A DNA stretch of 14,782 nucleotides, from contig JAISQU010000097.1 of NCBI GenBank assembly GCA_031274005.1, positions 1 through 14,782 of the forward strand, in the 5' to 3' direction. This DNA comes from Spirochaetales bacterium (GTDB lineage Bacteria > Spirochaetota > Spirochaetia > DTKZ01). The translations under genes and the position numbers were made by a program. The notes beneath the pieces were generated by a model, which saw nothing but the letters and a program-made list of their open reading frames with translations, was not told the DNA's origin and did no database searches. Positions 5,511 through 13,893 of the stretch are shown in pieces; position 1 is the stretch's first letter; every line of letters starts with the position of its first letter.

Positions 5511-7643
5511 TCACTTCTTGTGGTAATTATTTAACCAGATACCGCATTGATTCGTCAGAGCTTTCATATATGTAGCATTCCTCTGATTATGGCTCGCGCA
5601 TATTGGCATAATAAATACTTGCTGATCAGAACCCCAATCAATTTTCTTCGCTTCCCTTCCCGGGATGAGGTGTCCGCCTATAAGAGTATCGCTGCAGGCC
5701 ACCCTTTGCGGATAGCCATGTGAGGTGCAGTCCTTAGCTTCTCCGTATATTTCTTCCCATAGCCTAATCCAGGGTAAATTATCTATCAGCGGGTCGAGGG
5801 AGCTTCCGATAACATTGGCGAAATCAGCTCCAGGGTTTAATGTCATTAGACCGCCCCAAACAGAAGTTATTATTTCAATTTGTTCCGCGGTGTAATCCTT
5901 TGCCGAAAGTTTCGGCGGGTTTGTTCTCAAAAGAGTTGTAAGCCCTGCCGCGCAGGCTTTTTCTGTAATCAGTTCATTCAACCTGTGAACAGCGGCGTTT
6001 AAGTTTTTGTGTTTTCCGCTCCGCAGGACGGCTTTTGGCTCGTCCTTTGATTCCAGGTCTTCCGCGAACAATTTGATTGTTTTTTGATTTTCGTCATACT
6101 CATACGGGAGTAAAAACTCTCCGACTGAATTGTCTGACAAAAAAGGTACGGAAACCGTATTGCTTCCGTGCTTGAGCGGCAGTACGATGTCCGCTTCCGG
6201 GGCGGATATTTTTATACTGTTTTCCGCGGCTCCCGGATAGTCCGCAACACCGCCGACAACAAACGCTACCTGTTCGCCAAGCGGCGCGCTACTGCTTACC
6301 GCAGGAGGCGCAAGGTTTATTGTTACCGTCTTTTCGGATTCATCGCTTTGTATGTTTGTGACACTGTACGTGTTGTCATGATGACCCAATGTGATCCAGT
6401 CAAACAATTTTACACTGACCGAGTTCTTTGTTTTGAAGTGACTTTCAACGGTGGCTGCATCAACCTCTTTAAGTGTCATCTGGATTTCAGGCTGGCGCGA
6501 AATTACAAAAGTTTTCAGCTTTGCAAATTGTTTGCCTGCCCCAAAGAGTTGTTGGGGGTCAAACTCGGCGCCGAAGAGCTGATAACCCGTTGCGTCGTTG
6601 CCGCTTTTTTGCGCAATCTCCTGTATGATATTGAGGTCGTACCAGCCTTTTGCCGCGTCGTCTGACAGCGCAAGCGGATTTGATGCGACAATCGTTATGC
6701 CGGGATATTTGATGTCGATGCTTACGCTTGAATCATGTTCGGTAAACTTCGATAAATCATAGTGCGACTCGTGGTCAACCGAAATCTCGAAAATCAGCGC
6801 TACGGGTACGGTAAAGCTTACTCCGTTGTCGATAGTGAGTTTTGAGGACTGCTCAGAGAAGTTTTCAATGTTTATGGATATTGAAATCTCACTCTTGTCG
6901 TTGTTGAGTGAGTCAATCACATCAGAGGTGGCCGGCAGATTGGAGTAGCCGACATAGTAAGCATCTGTGTCGGTTTGCAGCCCGCCGTTTGCTTTTGCCG
7001 GTGTTTTGACTGCAGCCGAGGCTGTTTTAAGCCGAAGGGTTGCATCGGCAAACGCGGTGTGAAGTTTAAGGCTTTGTACGGCAGCCTCGGCGTATTTCCC
7101 CAGGGCGGCGCACGTAGATGCAAACTCCGGATATAAAATAGGGTCGATATGCAGATAATCAGTTCCTGTAACTTCTTTTATCTTTGCGATGATATACGCA
7201 ATTTTACCGCCGTCAGGATTGTCCGGAATGTCATAGCCTGCGTCCTTAAAAGCCCCGCATATATTTGACACTTGCGCCTGTGCAGCCTCGTCCTCTTTAT
7301 TCATAAGGTCCTGGTCCGCGTTACTGAACTTGTAAATCGAGGATTTTATGATGGAATCATACAGTGTAGAGAATCGTTCGTCTTCGAGAACCGGCAGTCT
7401 TGTACCCGTATCCGCATCCACATAAACTCCAAGCACTGAGTCAAGCGTTGCCAGCGTCGCTGCGTTGTAGTAGGCGTTTACGCCGTGCTGGATGCCGTAA
7501 TTAAAACCCGCGGGGTAATTAACCGCAATGAACCTACCGTCTAACTTCGGGCCCAAGAGCTTTGAAACATTGTCGGTAATAATAGTGTTGAGCTCTCCCA
7601 TGGTCGGCAATATCGCCGGATCCGCCAATTTTTTGTTTTTCAT
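5511..7643 (-). CDS. Unrecognised 710-residue protein with HNH-like C-terminal Cys/His cluster
   Basis: I do not recognise this protein as a whole. It has no signal peptide or membrane helix. Residues 1-210 look mainly helical. Residues about 230-520 look beta-rich (alternating hydrophobic strands such as SEISISINIENF and VSIDIKYPGITIVAS). Residues 540-640 look helical again. The last 73 residues hold C639, C650, GGH658, P..C682 and H685-N686. The GGH ... PxCxxHN arrangement resembles a treble-clef HNH-type nuclease or zinc fold, so a nuclease effector or toxin is possible but unproven. ATG 7643 has AAGGAG 10 nt upstream; the in-frame ATG at 7685 has no such site. The gene has its own strong promoter and a 128-nt leader, no partner or immunity gene beside it, and visibly lower GC than its neighbours, which suggests horizontal acquisition. 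Confidence 0.8.
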   Translation of the reverse strand: MKNKKLADPAILPTMGELNTIITDNVSKLLGPKLDGRFIAVNYPAGFNYGIQHGVNAYYNAATLATLDSVLGVYVDADTGTRLPVLEDERFSTLYDSIIKSSIYKFSNADQDLMNKEDEAAQAQVSNICGAFKDAGYDIPDNPDGGKIAYIIAKIKEVTGTDYLHIDPILYPEFASTCAALGKYAEAAVQSLKLHTAFADATLRLKTASAAVKTPAKANGGLQTDTDAYYVGYSNLPATSDVIDSLNNDKSEISISINIENFSEQSSKLTIDNGVSFTVPVALIFEISVDHESHYDLSKFTEHDSSVSIDIKYPGITIVASNPLALSDDAAKGWYDLNIIQEIAQKSGNDATGYQLFGAEFDPQQLFGAGKQFAKLKTFVISRQPEIQMTLKEVDAATVESHFKTKNSVSVKLFDWITLGHHDNTYSVTNIQSDESEKTVTINLAPPAVSSSAPLGEQVAFVVGGVADYPGAAENSIKISAPEADIVLPLKHGSNTVSVPFLSDNSVGEFLLPYEYDENQKTIKLFAEDLESKDEPKAVLRSGKHKNLNAAVHRLNELITEKACAAGLTTLLRTNPPKLSAKDYTAEQIEIITSVWGGLMTLNPGADFANVIGSSLDPLIDNLPWIRLWEEIYGEAKDCTSHGYPQRVACSDTLIGGHLIPGREAKKIDWGSDQQVFIMPICASHNQRNATYMKALTNQCGIWLNNYHKK

Positions 7644-7662
7644 TGTAAAAACACTCCTTTTT

Positions 7663-7685
7663 GTTCTGATGAGGCATAAGCTCAT
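7663..7685 (-). promoter_or_regulatory. Leader hairpin ahead of the 710-residue protein gene
   Basis: In the transcribed leader CTGATGAG and CTCATCAG form an 8-bp stem with a 7-nt loop, a few bases before the AAGGAG ribosome-binding site. It could modulate translation. I cannot match the leader to a known riboswitch. Confidence 0.45.
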
Positions 7686-7777
7686 CAGGCGCCAGGTTAC
7701 TGCCCCGGCACGATTTCAAAAGATTTCCAGCAGCTTGACAAGCCGTTTTTTCGGTACCATACGATGCCGATAAATCC

Positions 7778-7806
7778 AATATATATGCCTTTCTGCTCTA
7801 TGTCAA
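7778..7806 (-). promoter_or_regulatory. Strong sigma-70 promoter with AT-rich upstream tract
   Basis: Minus strand TTGACA (7806-7801), 17-bp spacer, TATATT (7783-7778). Upstream, 7807-7840 is a run of A/T that could be an UP element. The predicted start near 7771 gives a leader of about 128 nt. Confidence 0.85.
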
Positions 7807-7900
7807 TACTTTTTTTACTTTTTTAAAATTTTTTGTATAGAAGTATTAAGAAACTACTACGCAGTCAGTATTTTAACGGATAAATGAAAACCACAAAGGC

Positions 7901-7937
7901 GAACCCGTATTGTTGCTACAATCACTTATCCGGGTTC
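7901..7937 (-). terminator. Possible terminator of the transporter operon
   Basis: GAACCCG at 7901-7907 pairs with CGGGTTC at 7931-7937, enclosing a small ATTGT/ACAAT hairpin. It lies about 55 nt after the ATPase stop and is followed on the minus strand by GCCTTTGTGGTTTTC. The rest of 7644-7991 holds only the promoter and leader of the 710-residue protein gene. Confidence 0.35.
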
Positions 7938-7991
7938 TCATAATTCGTGAAAATCTGCGTTAATTCGCGGACAACTCTTTTTCTGCGCGGG

Positions 7992-9092
7992 TCAGATTGA
8001 CAGAGATACTTGCGCACAGGGGATTGCGCTGTCGGCAGGGGCGCCGGCGCTTTCCGCTTTGTCCCTAAGGGCAAGAAAGACCTGCCGGCCAACCTCGCAG
8101 CGGTCCGCGCCGGGAATATGCATCCGTAAAGCGCCGAGCGCCGTCCCTATGGTGTAATGGTTTTCCCTGCCCTGGAACTGCACGTTCTGGATAACTCCGG
8201 GCAATTCCCCGGGATCGCTGGTAAAAACAAGCTGATCCGGCCTCAGCGGGCATAAACCTTCCCGCTTGATGGCGTCCTGAACATCAGGCACGATCCACCT
8301 GTAGCGGTCCTGGCTTCCGAAGCAGAAGGCTTCCCCATGCCATTCTCCCGCCAGCAGATTGCTGCCCGAGACAAACCTGGCCACAAAGGGGGTGGCGGGA
8401 CGGTAATAGATATCTGCGGAATTCCCGTTTTGCTCAATAATCCCGTTGTTCATAATCAGCACCCTGTCGCTCATGGCAAGTGCTTCGCTCTGGTCGTGGG
8501 TAACGTATAAAACCGTACAGCCGCAGATCCGGTGTATCCGCTGAATTTCCTCGCGCATGGCGATCCGCAGGCCCGCGTCAAGGGCGGAAAGGGGTTCGTC
8601 CATCAGCATAACGGCGGGACGCGTTACCATCGCGCGGGCCAGGGCAACTCGCTGCCGCTGGCCGCCGGAAAGCTGGGCCGGATACCGGCCCGCGAGCCGG
8701 GAAAGCCCCACGATTTCCAGAGTTTCCTCGATATGCCGTTTGCTGTTCCCTCGGATTTCTTCCGCCACGAAGCGGTGATGCCGCAGCGGAAACTCCAGAT
8801 GTTCCCGGACGGTAAGATGAGGCCACAGCGCGAAGGATTGAAACACCATGGAAATATTGCGTTTCTCCGGCGGCACACTGTGTCCCGGCGAGGACACCGG
8901 CTTTCCGTCAAACAGAACCTGTCCTTCCGAAGGATCCTCAAAACCCGCGAGGATGCGCAGCAGGGTCGTCTTGCCGCAGCCCGACGGCCCCAGAAGGGAT
9001 ACAAATTCCCTGTCAGGAATCTCAAGGCCGATATTGCGCAGTACCTGTGTCGCCCCGAAATTTTTGGAAAGATTTTCGATGTGAATATTCAT
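7992..9092 (-). CDS. ABC transporter ATPase, FbpC/PotA-like
   Basis: A 366-residue cytoplasmic ATPase that energises the adjacent double permease. Walker A GPSGCGKT 35-42, Q-loop Q85, signature LSGGQ 141-145, Walker B VMLMDEP with E166, and H-loop H199 are all intact. The region after about residue 235 fits a TOBE-type regulatory domain, as in the iron, polyamine, phosphonate and sugar-phosphate importer ATPases. It is the last gene of the four-gene operon. It starts 4 nt after the permease stop, with AGGAGA about 9 nt upstream inside the permease gene. The family is certain; the substrate must be inferred from the binding protein. Confidence 0.95.
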   Translation of the reverse strand: MNIHIENLSKNFGATQVLRNIGLEIPDREFVSLLGPSGCGKTTLLRILAGFEDPSEGQVLFDGKPVSSPGHSVPPEKRNISMVFQSFALWPHLTVREHLEFPLRHHRFVAEEIRGNSKRHIEETLEIVGLSRLAGRYPAQLSGGQRQRVALARAMVTRPAVMLMDEPLSALDAGLRIAMREEIQRIHRICGCTVLYVTHDQSEALAMSDRVLIMNNGIIEQNGNSADIYYRPATPFVARFVSGSNLLAGEWHGEAFCFGSQDRYRWIVPDVQDAIKREGLCPLRPDQLVFTSDPGELPGVIQNVQFQGRENHYTIGTALGALRMHIPGADRCEVGRQVFLALRDKAESAGAPADSAIPCAQVSLSI

Positions 9093-9096
9093 AGTC

Positions 9097-10770
9097 TCAA
9101 TCTCCTGTATGCGCTTTGGCTTTGTATCTGCCGGGCAGGTGTGAAAGAAAGAACAAAAGAATTACCGCAAGGCACACCGCCGAGGACAGGGCCGAAGAAT
9201 ATTTGAGCGAGCCGGCCTGTTCAAAGTTCAAAACAGTGGCGCCTATTGTTTCCGACCCGACGGACCATAAAAGGGAGGAAAGGGTAAGCTCCGTAAGGAC
9301 TCCGGTAAATACCATAACCGCGCCGCTGAGGATGCCGGGCAGTAAAAGAGGCAGTATAATTTTAATCCAGCCCGCGAGAGGCGATGCGCCGCAGACCCGG
9401 ACGGCGTCTTCCATGCCGGGGTCAAAATTCGCGACAGCGCTGTAGCTGGCCTTGGTTTGCACCACAAGAAAACGGGTCAGGTACACAATCAAAAGAATCT
9501 TTGATGTGCCGTACACGCCGGGGAAGAAACCCGGCAGGGGCTGCATCCAGAACAGTATCATACACAGGGACAGCACAATGCCCGGCACCGAGTAGGGTAT
9601 CTGAATCATGGCCTCCACAACCCGGGGCCAGCGGCTTTTCCTTTTCGCCAGGCTTACCGCCAGGGCCGTTCCCGCCGCCATACACAGGAGGGCGCACACA
9701 GCCGCCAGCCACAGACTGTTGAAAATGGCCCGGCGGGATTTAAGATTTTCCAGAAGAACAAAGGAAAAATTGGACAGGGTAAAGTTGTCCGCCGACAGCG
9801 GCAGCCCCATGGCCTGCTTGAGGGCCGTACCCGCCATAAAACACACCGGAACGATTGACAGAAAAAAAAGCAGGCCGCCGGCGCAGAGGGATAACGGCAG
9901 CCTCAGCCTTCCGAGAAAAACGCGGGGGCTGTTATCCGGCAGAATGGCTTCAATGTCGGCAGGCGGATGGGGCAGAACCTTTTGCAGGAGAGGCCCCAAA
10001 AGGGATATGGCTATGAGCAGCAGGGCCAGCACCGCGCCCCGGGAAAAAACCGAGGCGCCCGTCATACCGGCTATCTGTTCATAAATATAGGTGGGCAGCA
10101 CCGGGATACCCGCCGGTATTCCCAGAATGGCGGGAATGCCGAAGTTATCGATAACCGAAAGAAATGTCAGCGCCCCCGCGCTCAGGCAGGCCGGCGCCAT
10201 GACAGGCAGATTGATATACCAAAACACCCGCAGATTTTTTACCCCGGCGGTCCGGGCCGCCCACTCCATATCGCGGGGAACGCGCCGCAAAGCGGATGCC
10301 ATAAGCAGAAAAACCGGCGGGAAGGATGTCAGCACGTGCATAAAAATAATGCCCCCGTAGCCGTAGAGGTTCGGCGGCGCGGGAGAACCGGGCAGCACGG
10401 CAAAAAGGGCCGCCACCGCGCCATTGGGGGAACAAAATAGCCGCCACGCGAGAGCTATGCTGTAAGAAGGCAGGATATAGGGCAAAAAGGCCAAAAAACG
10501 GATGGCCGGGGCAAACATGATATCCGTATAAGCCGTCAGCCAGGCAAAGGCCGTTCCCAGAACAAGCGCCCCAAGAGTGGAGGCAACGCCGATAACCAGG
10601 GTATTCCCCGCGGCCTTCCAACTGGCCGCACGGTTCAGGACATCCCTGTAAGCGTCCAGCGAAAACGCCCCTTCCTGTATAAAACTTGTTTGCACGAGCC
10701 GCAGCACAGGCAGCACAAAGACGAAACCCGCCGCGAGAACCAGCGCTCCCCAAAACAGGGCGCGGCGCAT
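9097..10770 (-). CDS. Fused double permease of ABC importer, FbpB/AfuB-like
   Basis: A 557-residue inner-membrane protein made of two permease halves of about six helices each. Each half carries an EAA-type coupling loop: residues 169-190 (EWAARTAGVKNLRVFWYINLP) and 453-475 (EDAVRVCGASPLAGWIKIILP). This duplicated layout is typical of FbpB/AfuB and PhnV-type importers. ATG 10770 is chosen because it lies 2 nt after the stop of the preceding gene, with GGCGG 8 nt upstream and a membrane segment immediately following. The in-frame ATG 10821 would overlap that gene. It should form the channel for the solute captured by the lipoprotein encoded at 11554-12579. Confidence 0.93.
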   Translation of the reverse strand: MRRALFWGALVLAAGFVFVLPVLRLVQTSFIQEGAFSLDAYRDVLNRAASWKAAGNTLVIGVASTLGALVLGTAFAWLTAYTDIMFAPAIRFLAFLPYILPSYSIALAWRLFCSPNGAVAALFAVLPGSPAPPNLYGYGGIIFMHVLTSFPPVFLLMASALRRVPRDMEWAARTAGVKNLRVFWYINLPVMAPACLSAGALTFLSVIDNFGIPAILGIPAGIPVLPTYIYEQIAGMTGASVFSRGAVLALLLIAISLLGPLLQKVLPHPPADIEAILPDNSPRVFLGRLRLPLSLCAGGLLFFLSIVPVCFMAGTALKQAMGLPLSADNFTLSNFSFVLLENLKSRRAIFNSLWLAAVCALLCMAAGTALAVSLAKRKSRWPRVVEAMIQIPYSVPGIVLSLCMILFWMQPLPGFFPGVYGTSKILLIVYLTRFLVVQTKASYSAVANFDPGMEDAVRVCGASPLAGWIKIILPLLLPGILSGAVMVFTGVLTELTLSSLLWSVGSETIGATVLNFEQAGSLKYSSALSSAVCLAVILLFFLSHLPGRYKAKAHTGD

Positions 10771-10772
10771 TT

Positions 10773-11549
10773 TTACGCCGCCTTTTGTTCTATAAGCCGT
10801 ATGCGCCGCAGAATACACCACAGATCCTCCTGGCTTAAACTGTCGCCCTCAATTATGACGGGCAGGTTTTTATCCCGCAAATACTCCAGGATCGCGGTCG
10901 TATCAATATCCCCCTCAAAGGCGTGAACATGCAGCCTTTCTCCAATGCGGTTGGAGAGATGGATTTTATTGACGCCGGGAATGGCCGCGGCGCAGGCGAA
11001 AAACATTTCCGTTGTGTCCATGTGGGCCACATCCAGCGTAACCCCGCAGGAAAGCGGGGCAAGGGCCGCGAGCAATCCATTTATCTCCTCCGGCGTTGTA
11101 ACAAATTCCTTTGGGATTTTTTCCATCAATTCAAGGGAAATCCTCATGCCCATCCGCTCCGCGTACCGGCCTATCTCCCCCAGAGAGTCTTCCAGAATTT
11201 TCCGGTAAAACTCCTTGCCCGGCGCCGGAGCGCCGCGCCTGCCGGGATGGATGGTTATGTCCTCCGCGCCTAAATCCTGGGCCGTGTATATGGAACTTTT
11301 GACTTCGTTAATGGAAGCCTGCCGGATTGCCGCGTTGTGGGAACAGATATTTAAATCCCAACTGGCGGCGTGGGCGCTCAGACGCAACCCCGAATCGCTG
11401 GCCATTTGTCCCAGCCGCAGGGCGGTTTCTTGGCCGCGCGGATGTTCGGTCCATACTTCAAGCCCCGAAAATCCGGCGGAACTTGCGAAGCGTATAATAT
11501 CCGGCATCTTCATCCGCCACTGGCAGGCGGAACTCATAAAAACATTCAT
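10773..11549 (-). CDS. TIM-barrel sugar phosphate isomerase/epimerase-like enzyme
   Basis: A 258-residue protein of the xylose-isomerase-like TIM-barrel (AP endonuclease 2) superfamily. Likely metal or active-site residues sit at strand ends: H101 (TIHPG), E140 (SLELMEK), D173 and H176 (TLDVAHMD), H197 (KIHLSN) and E234 (VIIEGD). These proteins isomerise or epimerise sugars and related compounds, or act as endonucleases; the operon favours a sugar derivative. ATG 11549 follows the binding-protein stop by 4 nt. The frame is open to 11693, but that extension overlaps the preceding gene antisense-like and lacks fold sequence. It is the second gene of the operon, so it probably acts on the imported compound. 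The exact reaction is not predictable. Confidence 0.88.
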   Translation of the reverse strand: MNVFMSSACQWRMKMPDIIRFASSAGFSGLEVWTEHPRGQETALRLGQMASDSGLRLSAHAASWDLNICSHNAAIRQASINEVKSSIYTAQDLGAEDITIHPGRRGAPAPGKEFYRKILEDSLGEIGRYAERMGMRISLELMEKIPKEFVTTPEEINGLLAALAPLSCGVTLDVAHMDTTEMFFACAAAIPGVNKIHLSNRIGERLHVHAFEGDIDTTAILEYLRDKNLPVIIEGDSLSQEDLWCILRRIRLIEQKAA

Positions 11550-11553
11550 AAAC

Positions 11554-12579
11554 CTACTGAAATATGCCGGTAAAGCGGGTTTTGTCAGCTTCCCTCTGTT
11601 CATACAGGGCGGACACATCGGCGGCAAGGGCTTGTATCCGCGATATGTTTTGGAGCCCCTCGGGGGCGCTGACATCCTTGCGCAGCGGGACATACCCTAT
11701 AGAGCTTTGAAGAATCTGCCCCTCTTTTGAGAGGATAAAATCCAGCAGCCTCTTCGCCGCCTCCGGATTTTTGGTCGACTTTATGATACCGGCCGGTTCC
11801 GTTATCACGGCGCTGCCCGAAGCCGGATATACAAAGTCGATGGGATTGCCCTGCTTCTTCGCGTTATTCGCCATATAGTCTATTACGAGGCCGTATGCCT
11901 TTTCCCCGTTTACCACATCGGTAATAACGCCGCCATTGCCCCTTCCTACCTTCGCTCCCGCCGCTTTAAGGCCGTCATAGTAGGGCCATCCGAAACGCGG
12001 AAGCCTCACCAGCACGCCCAACTGATAGGCCGCCGCGCCGGAATAAAGCGGGCTTGCCATGGAAATTTTGCCCGCCGCCTGGGGGGAAAGCATATCCGCC
12101 CAGTCCGTCGGCGGGGTCGGCGCGAGTTTCGTGTTATAGGCAATGACAGAGGAAATGGCCACTGTACCGTAATACATGTGATCCGGGTCAGTATAGACAC
12201 TGTCTATGCCCGAAGCCTCCGGGGAATCGTAGGCCATAAGCAGATTATCCCGCTTCAGCCGTTCAAAAGTAACATTGTCCGCCAGAAGCAGCACATCCGC
12301 TAAAATCCCGCCGCCCTCTTTTTCCGCGTAGAGCTTGCTGATAACTTCCTCGGTACCGGAACGGAACACTTCCACCTGAATACCGGGATGGACTTTCTGA
12401 AATCCCCCCAGCAGTATGGCGGTGTCCTCGTCCGGCTTGGAAGTATAAAGCAGAATCCTGCCCGACTCCTGAGCGTTCGCCCCCTGCGCGTTTTGCGCGG
12501 CCCCATCATTACCGGCGCCGCAGGCCGCAAGAAAGACGGCGGCCATAACAATGACCACAAATAAAGCTAAATTTTTCAT
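11554..12579 (-). CDS. Solute-binding lipoprotein of ABC importer, FbpA/AfuA-like
   Basis: A 341-residue periplasmic or surface lipoprotein. The N-terminus MKNLALFVVIVMAAVFLAAC is a type II signal with lipobox LAAC and lipidated C20. It is followed by a Gly/Ala/Asn-rich linker and a type 2 periplasmic-binding fold (ILLYTSKPDEDTAILLGGF ... ADVLLLADN ... DPDHMYYGTVAISSVIAYNTK ... PAGIIKSTKNPEAAKRLLDFILSKEGQ). The tandem tyrosines that bind Fe3+ in classic FbpA (NYYW) are replaced by IDYMANN, so a non-iron solute such as a sugar phosphate or phosphonate is more likely. ATG 12579 has GGAGG 11 nt upstream; the extension to 12624 would spoil the signal peptide. It is the first gene of the operon. 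I found no convincing promoter in 12580-12755. Confidence 0.92.
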   Translation of the reverse strand: MKNLALFVVIVMAAVFLAACGAGNDGAAQNAQGANAQESGRILLYTSKPDEDTAILLGGFQKVHPGIQVEVFRSGTEEVISKLYAEKEGGGILADVLLLADNVTFERLKRDNLLMAYDSPEASGIDSVYTDPDHMYYGTVAISSVIAYNTKLAPTPPTDWADMLSPQAAGKISMASPLYSGAAAYQLGVLVRLPRFGWPYYDGLKAAGAKVGRGNGGVITDVVNGEKAYGLVIDYMANNAKKQGNPIDFVYPASGSAVITEPAGIIKSTKNPEAAKRLLDFILSKEGQILQSSIGYVPLRKDVSAPEGLQNISRIQALAADVSALYEQREADKTRFTGIFQ

Positions 12580-12723
12580 TTTCAAGTTGTCCTCCGTAAG
12601 TTTAGTTGGACTACTATGGGACAAAAAATGTTAGCGCTTTATGAGATTTATATAAAAATTCAGATAATTTCCCGGGTTCCCTGCCCGTCCAAGACAAAAG
12701 TCAAGCCCTTTTTATAGACTCAG

Positions 12724-12771
12724 GGCATCGGCGTTTACTTTTTCTCGATTTATAAGAGTTGTTCAGAAACT
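12724..12771 (+). repeat. Direct repeat flanking the orphan permease gene, copy A
   Basis: GGCATCGGCGTTTACTTTTT here and GGCATCTGCGTTTACTTTTT at 13844 differ at one base. The similarity continues, with small gaps, through CGAT, AGAG and TGTTCA. The two copies lie just outside the two ends of the DppB-like gene, in the same orientation. Confidence 0.65.
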
Positions 12772-12789
12772 AAAGTTTCTGAACAACTC
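12756..12789 (-). terminator. Perfect 16-bp hairpin just after the orphan permease gene
   Basis: GAGTTGTTCAGAAACT at 12756-12771 is exactly complementary to 12774-12789, with only AA between. It begins 3 nt past the stop codon. The long perfect stem without a U-tract fits either a terminator-like element or a solo repeat end; it shares TGTTCA with the element at 13875. Confidence 0.5.
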
Positions 12790-12791
12790 CA

Positions 12792-13787
12792 TTATTTTAT
12801 CCTTACCCGCGGATCAGCCGCCGCCAAAAGCAAATCCGAAATGAGTATGCCGCCCAGAACAAGGATATCGCTCATAATCATATTTGTCAAAACCAGGTAA
12901 TAATCCTGCCGCAGAGTGGCCTCGTACATAAGGCGGCCTATACCCGGATAGCCGAAAATGATTTCCGTAAAAAGGGACCCGGAAATAAGACCCGCGAGGA
13001 TGCCCGACATATCCGTAATAAAGGGAATAAGCGCGTTGCGAAACGCGTGCTTGATAACGCCGACGCCCCCTATGCCGCGGGCCTTGACCGCCGTCACATA
13101 GGGTTTGTTAAATTCCTCCTGCAGAAGAACCTTCATACTGCGGATGGATCCCGCGATGCCGCCGATAAAACCCACCAGTACGGGCAGAATCATATGGTGC
13201 AGCCTGTCGGCGGCGCGGCCGAAAAAATTCAAAGAATCATAGTTCGCGCTCGTAGCCCCGCTTAAGGGGAAAAGGCCCGTCTTCGCCGCGATGAGCAGGC
13301 CCAGAAGAGCGAGGAAAAACGACGGCACGGAGTACAGAATAAGAGTCGTAAAATTTACCGTTTGTTCCAGCCTCCGGGAAGGTTTGTAGGCAAAGTAAAA
13401 CGCGATGGGGTACGCGAACACGTACGAAAACAGAAGCGAAAAAAAGTTTAGCGCCAGAGTGTTGCCCATGCGTCCGGCAATCAGATTCATGATAGGCTGA
13501 CGGTAGGAAAAAGACATCCCCAGATCGTGATCAATAACAACCTTTTTGAGCCACTGCAAAAACTGAATATAAAAAGGCTGGTCCAGCCCGAACTCCTCGC
13601 GGTAGTGGTCTATCACGGCCGTGTCAATCTCAGGATTCTCGTAATACGCGGAGTAGAAATCGCCGGGCGCGAGACTCATAAAAAAGAAAAAGAAAAAAAC
13701 CGTGATAAGCAGAATGGGAATCATCGCCAGCACCCTGCGCAGGATAAAACCGGTAAGAGGATGTTTGCGGAAAAACGCGCCAATCAT
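12792..13787 (-). CDS. Orphan DppB/OppB-type peptide ABC transporter permease
   Basis: A 331-residue inner-membrane permease of the dipeptide/oligopeptide/nickel importer family. It begins with LRRVLAMIPILLITV, then a run of seven phenylalanines and SLAPGDF, and has the DHYREEFGLDQPFYIQFLQWL segment. The coupling loop is at residues 230-255 (YVTAVKARGIGGVGVIKHAFRNALIP). It has FGYPGIGRLMYEA and the typical end DPRVRIK. ATG 13787 gives the usual family length and N-terminus. ATG 13871 would add 28 residues encoded partly by a repeat. Neither start has a clear ribosome-binding site. Oddity: the expected DppC, binding protein and ATPases are absent. A hairpin follows the stop at once and the transporter operon beyond belongs to another family. 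The gene lies between direct repeats, so it may be a displaced fragment or serve components elsewhere. Confidence 0.9.
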   Translation of the reverse strand: MIGAFFRKHPLTGFILRRVLAMIPILLITVFFFFFFMSLAPGDFYSAYYENPEIDTAVIDHYREEFGLDQPFYIQFLQWLKKVVIDHDLGMSFSYRQPIMNLIAGRMGNTLALNFFSLLFSYVFAYPIAFYFAYKPSRRLEQTVNFTTLILYSVPSFFLALLGLLIAAKTGLFPLSGATSANYDSLNFFGRAADRLHHMILPVLVGFIGGIAGSIRSMKVLLQEEFNKPYVTAVKARGIGGVGVIKHAFRNALIPFITDMSGILAGLISGSLFTEIIFGYPGIGRLMYEATLRQDYYLVLTNMIMSDILVLGGILISDLLLAAADPRVRIK

Positions 13788-13843
13788 TAAGACAGGGTAA
13801 CAAATCGGAGCGGGGAAGTAAAGTAGCGCGGAGAGGGGAACCA

Positions 13844-13893
13844 GGCATCTGCGTTTACTTTTTTCGATCATCTGAGAGCCTGTTCAAAATCTC
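13844..13893 (+). repeat. Direct repeat flanking the orphan permease gene, copy B
   Basis: Partner of 12724-12771. It covers the upstream edge of the permease gene, including the rejected ATG at 13871. Confidence 0.65.

Noticed and set aside
8532..9206. Plus-strand open frame of 224 codons
   Set aside because: Antisense to the transporter ATPase with intact Walker and signature motifs; no start signals.
11554..12579. Fe3+-binding protein FbpA
   Set aside because: The tandem Tyr iron ligands are missing and the operon contains a sugar-isomerase-like enzyme, so an iron substrate was not called.
12628..12643. LacI/CcpA-type operator (ATGTTAGCGCTTTATG) upstream of the transporter operon
   Set aside because: Only half of the site fits the consensus, the other half has three mismatches, and no LacI-family regulator is in the window.
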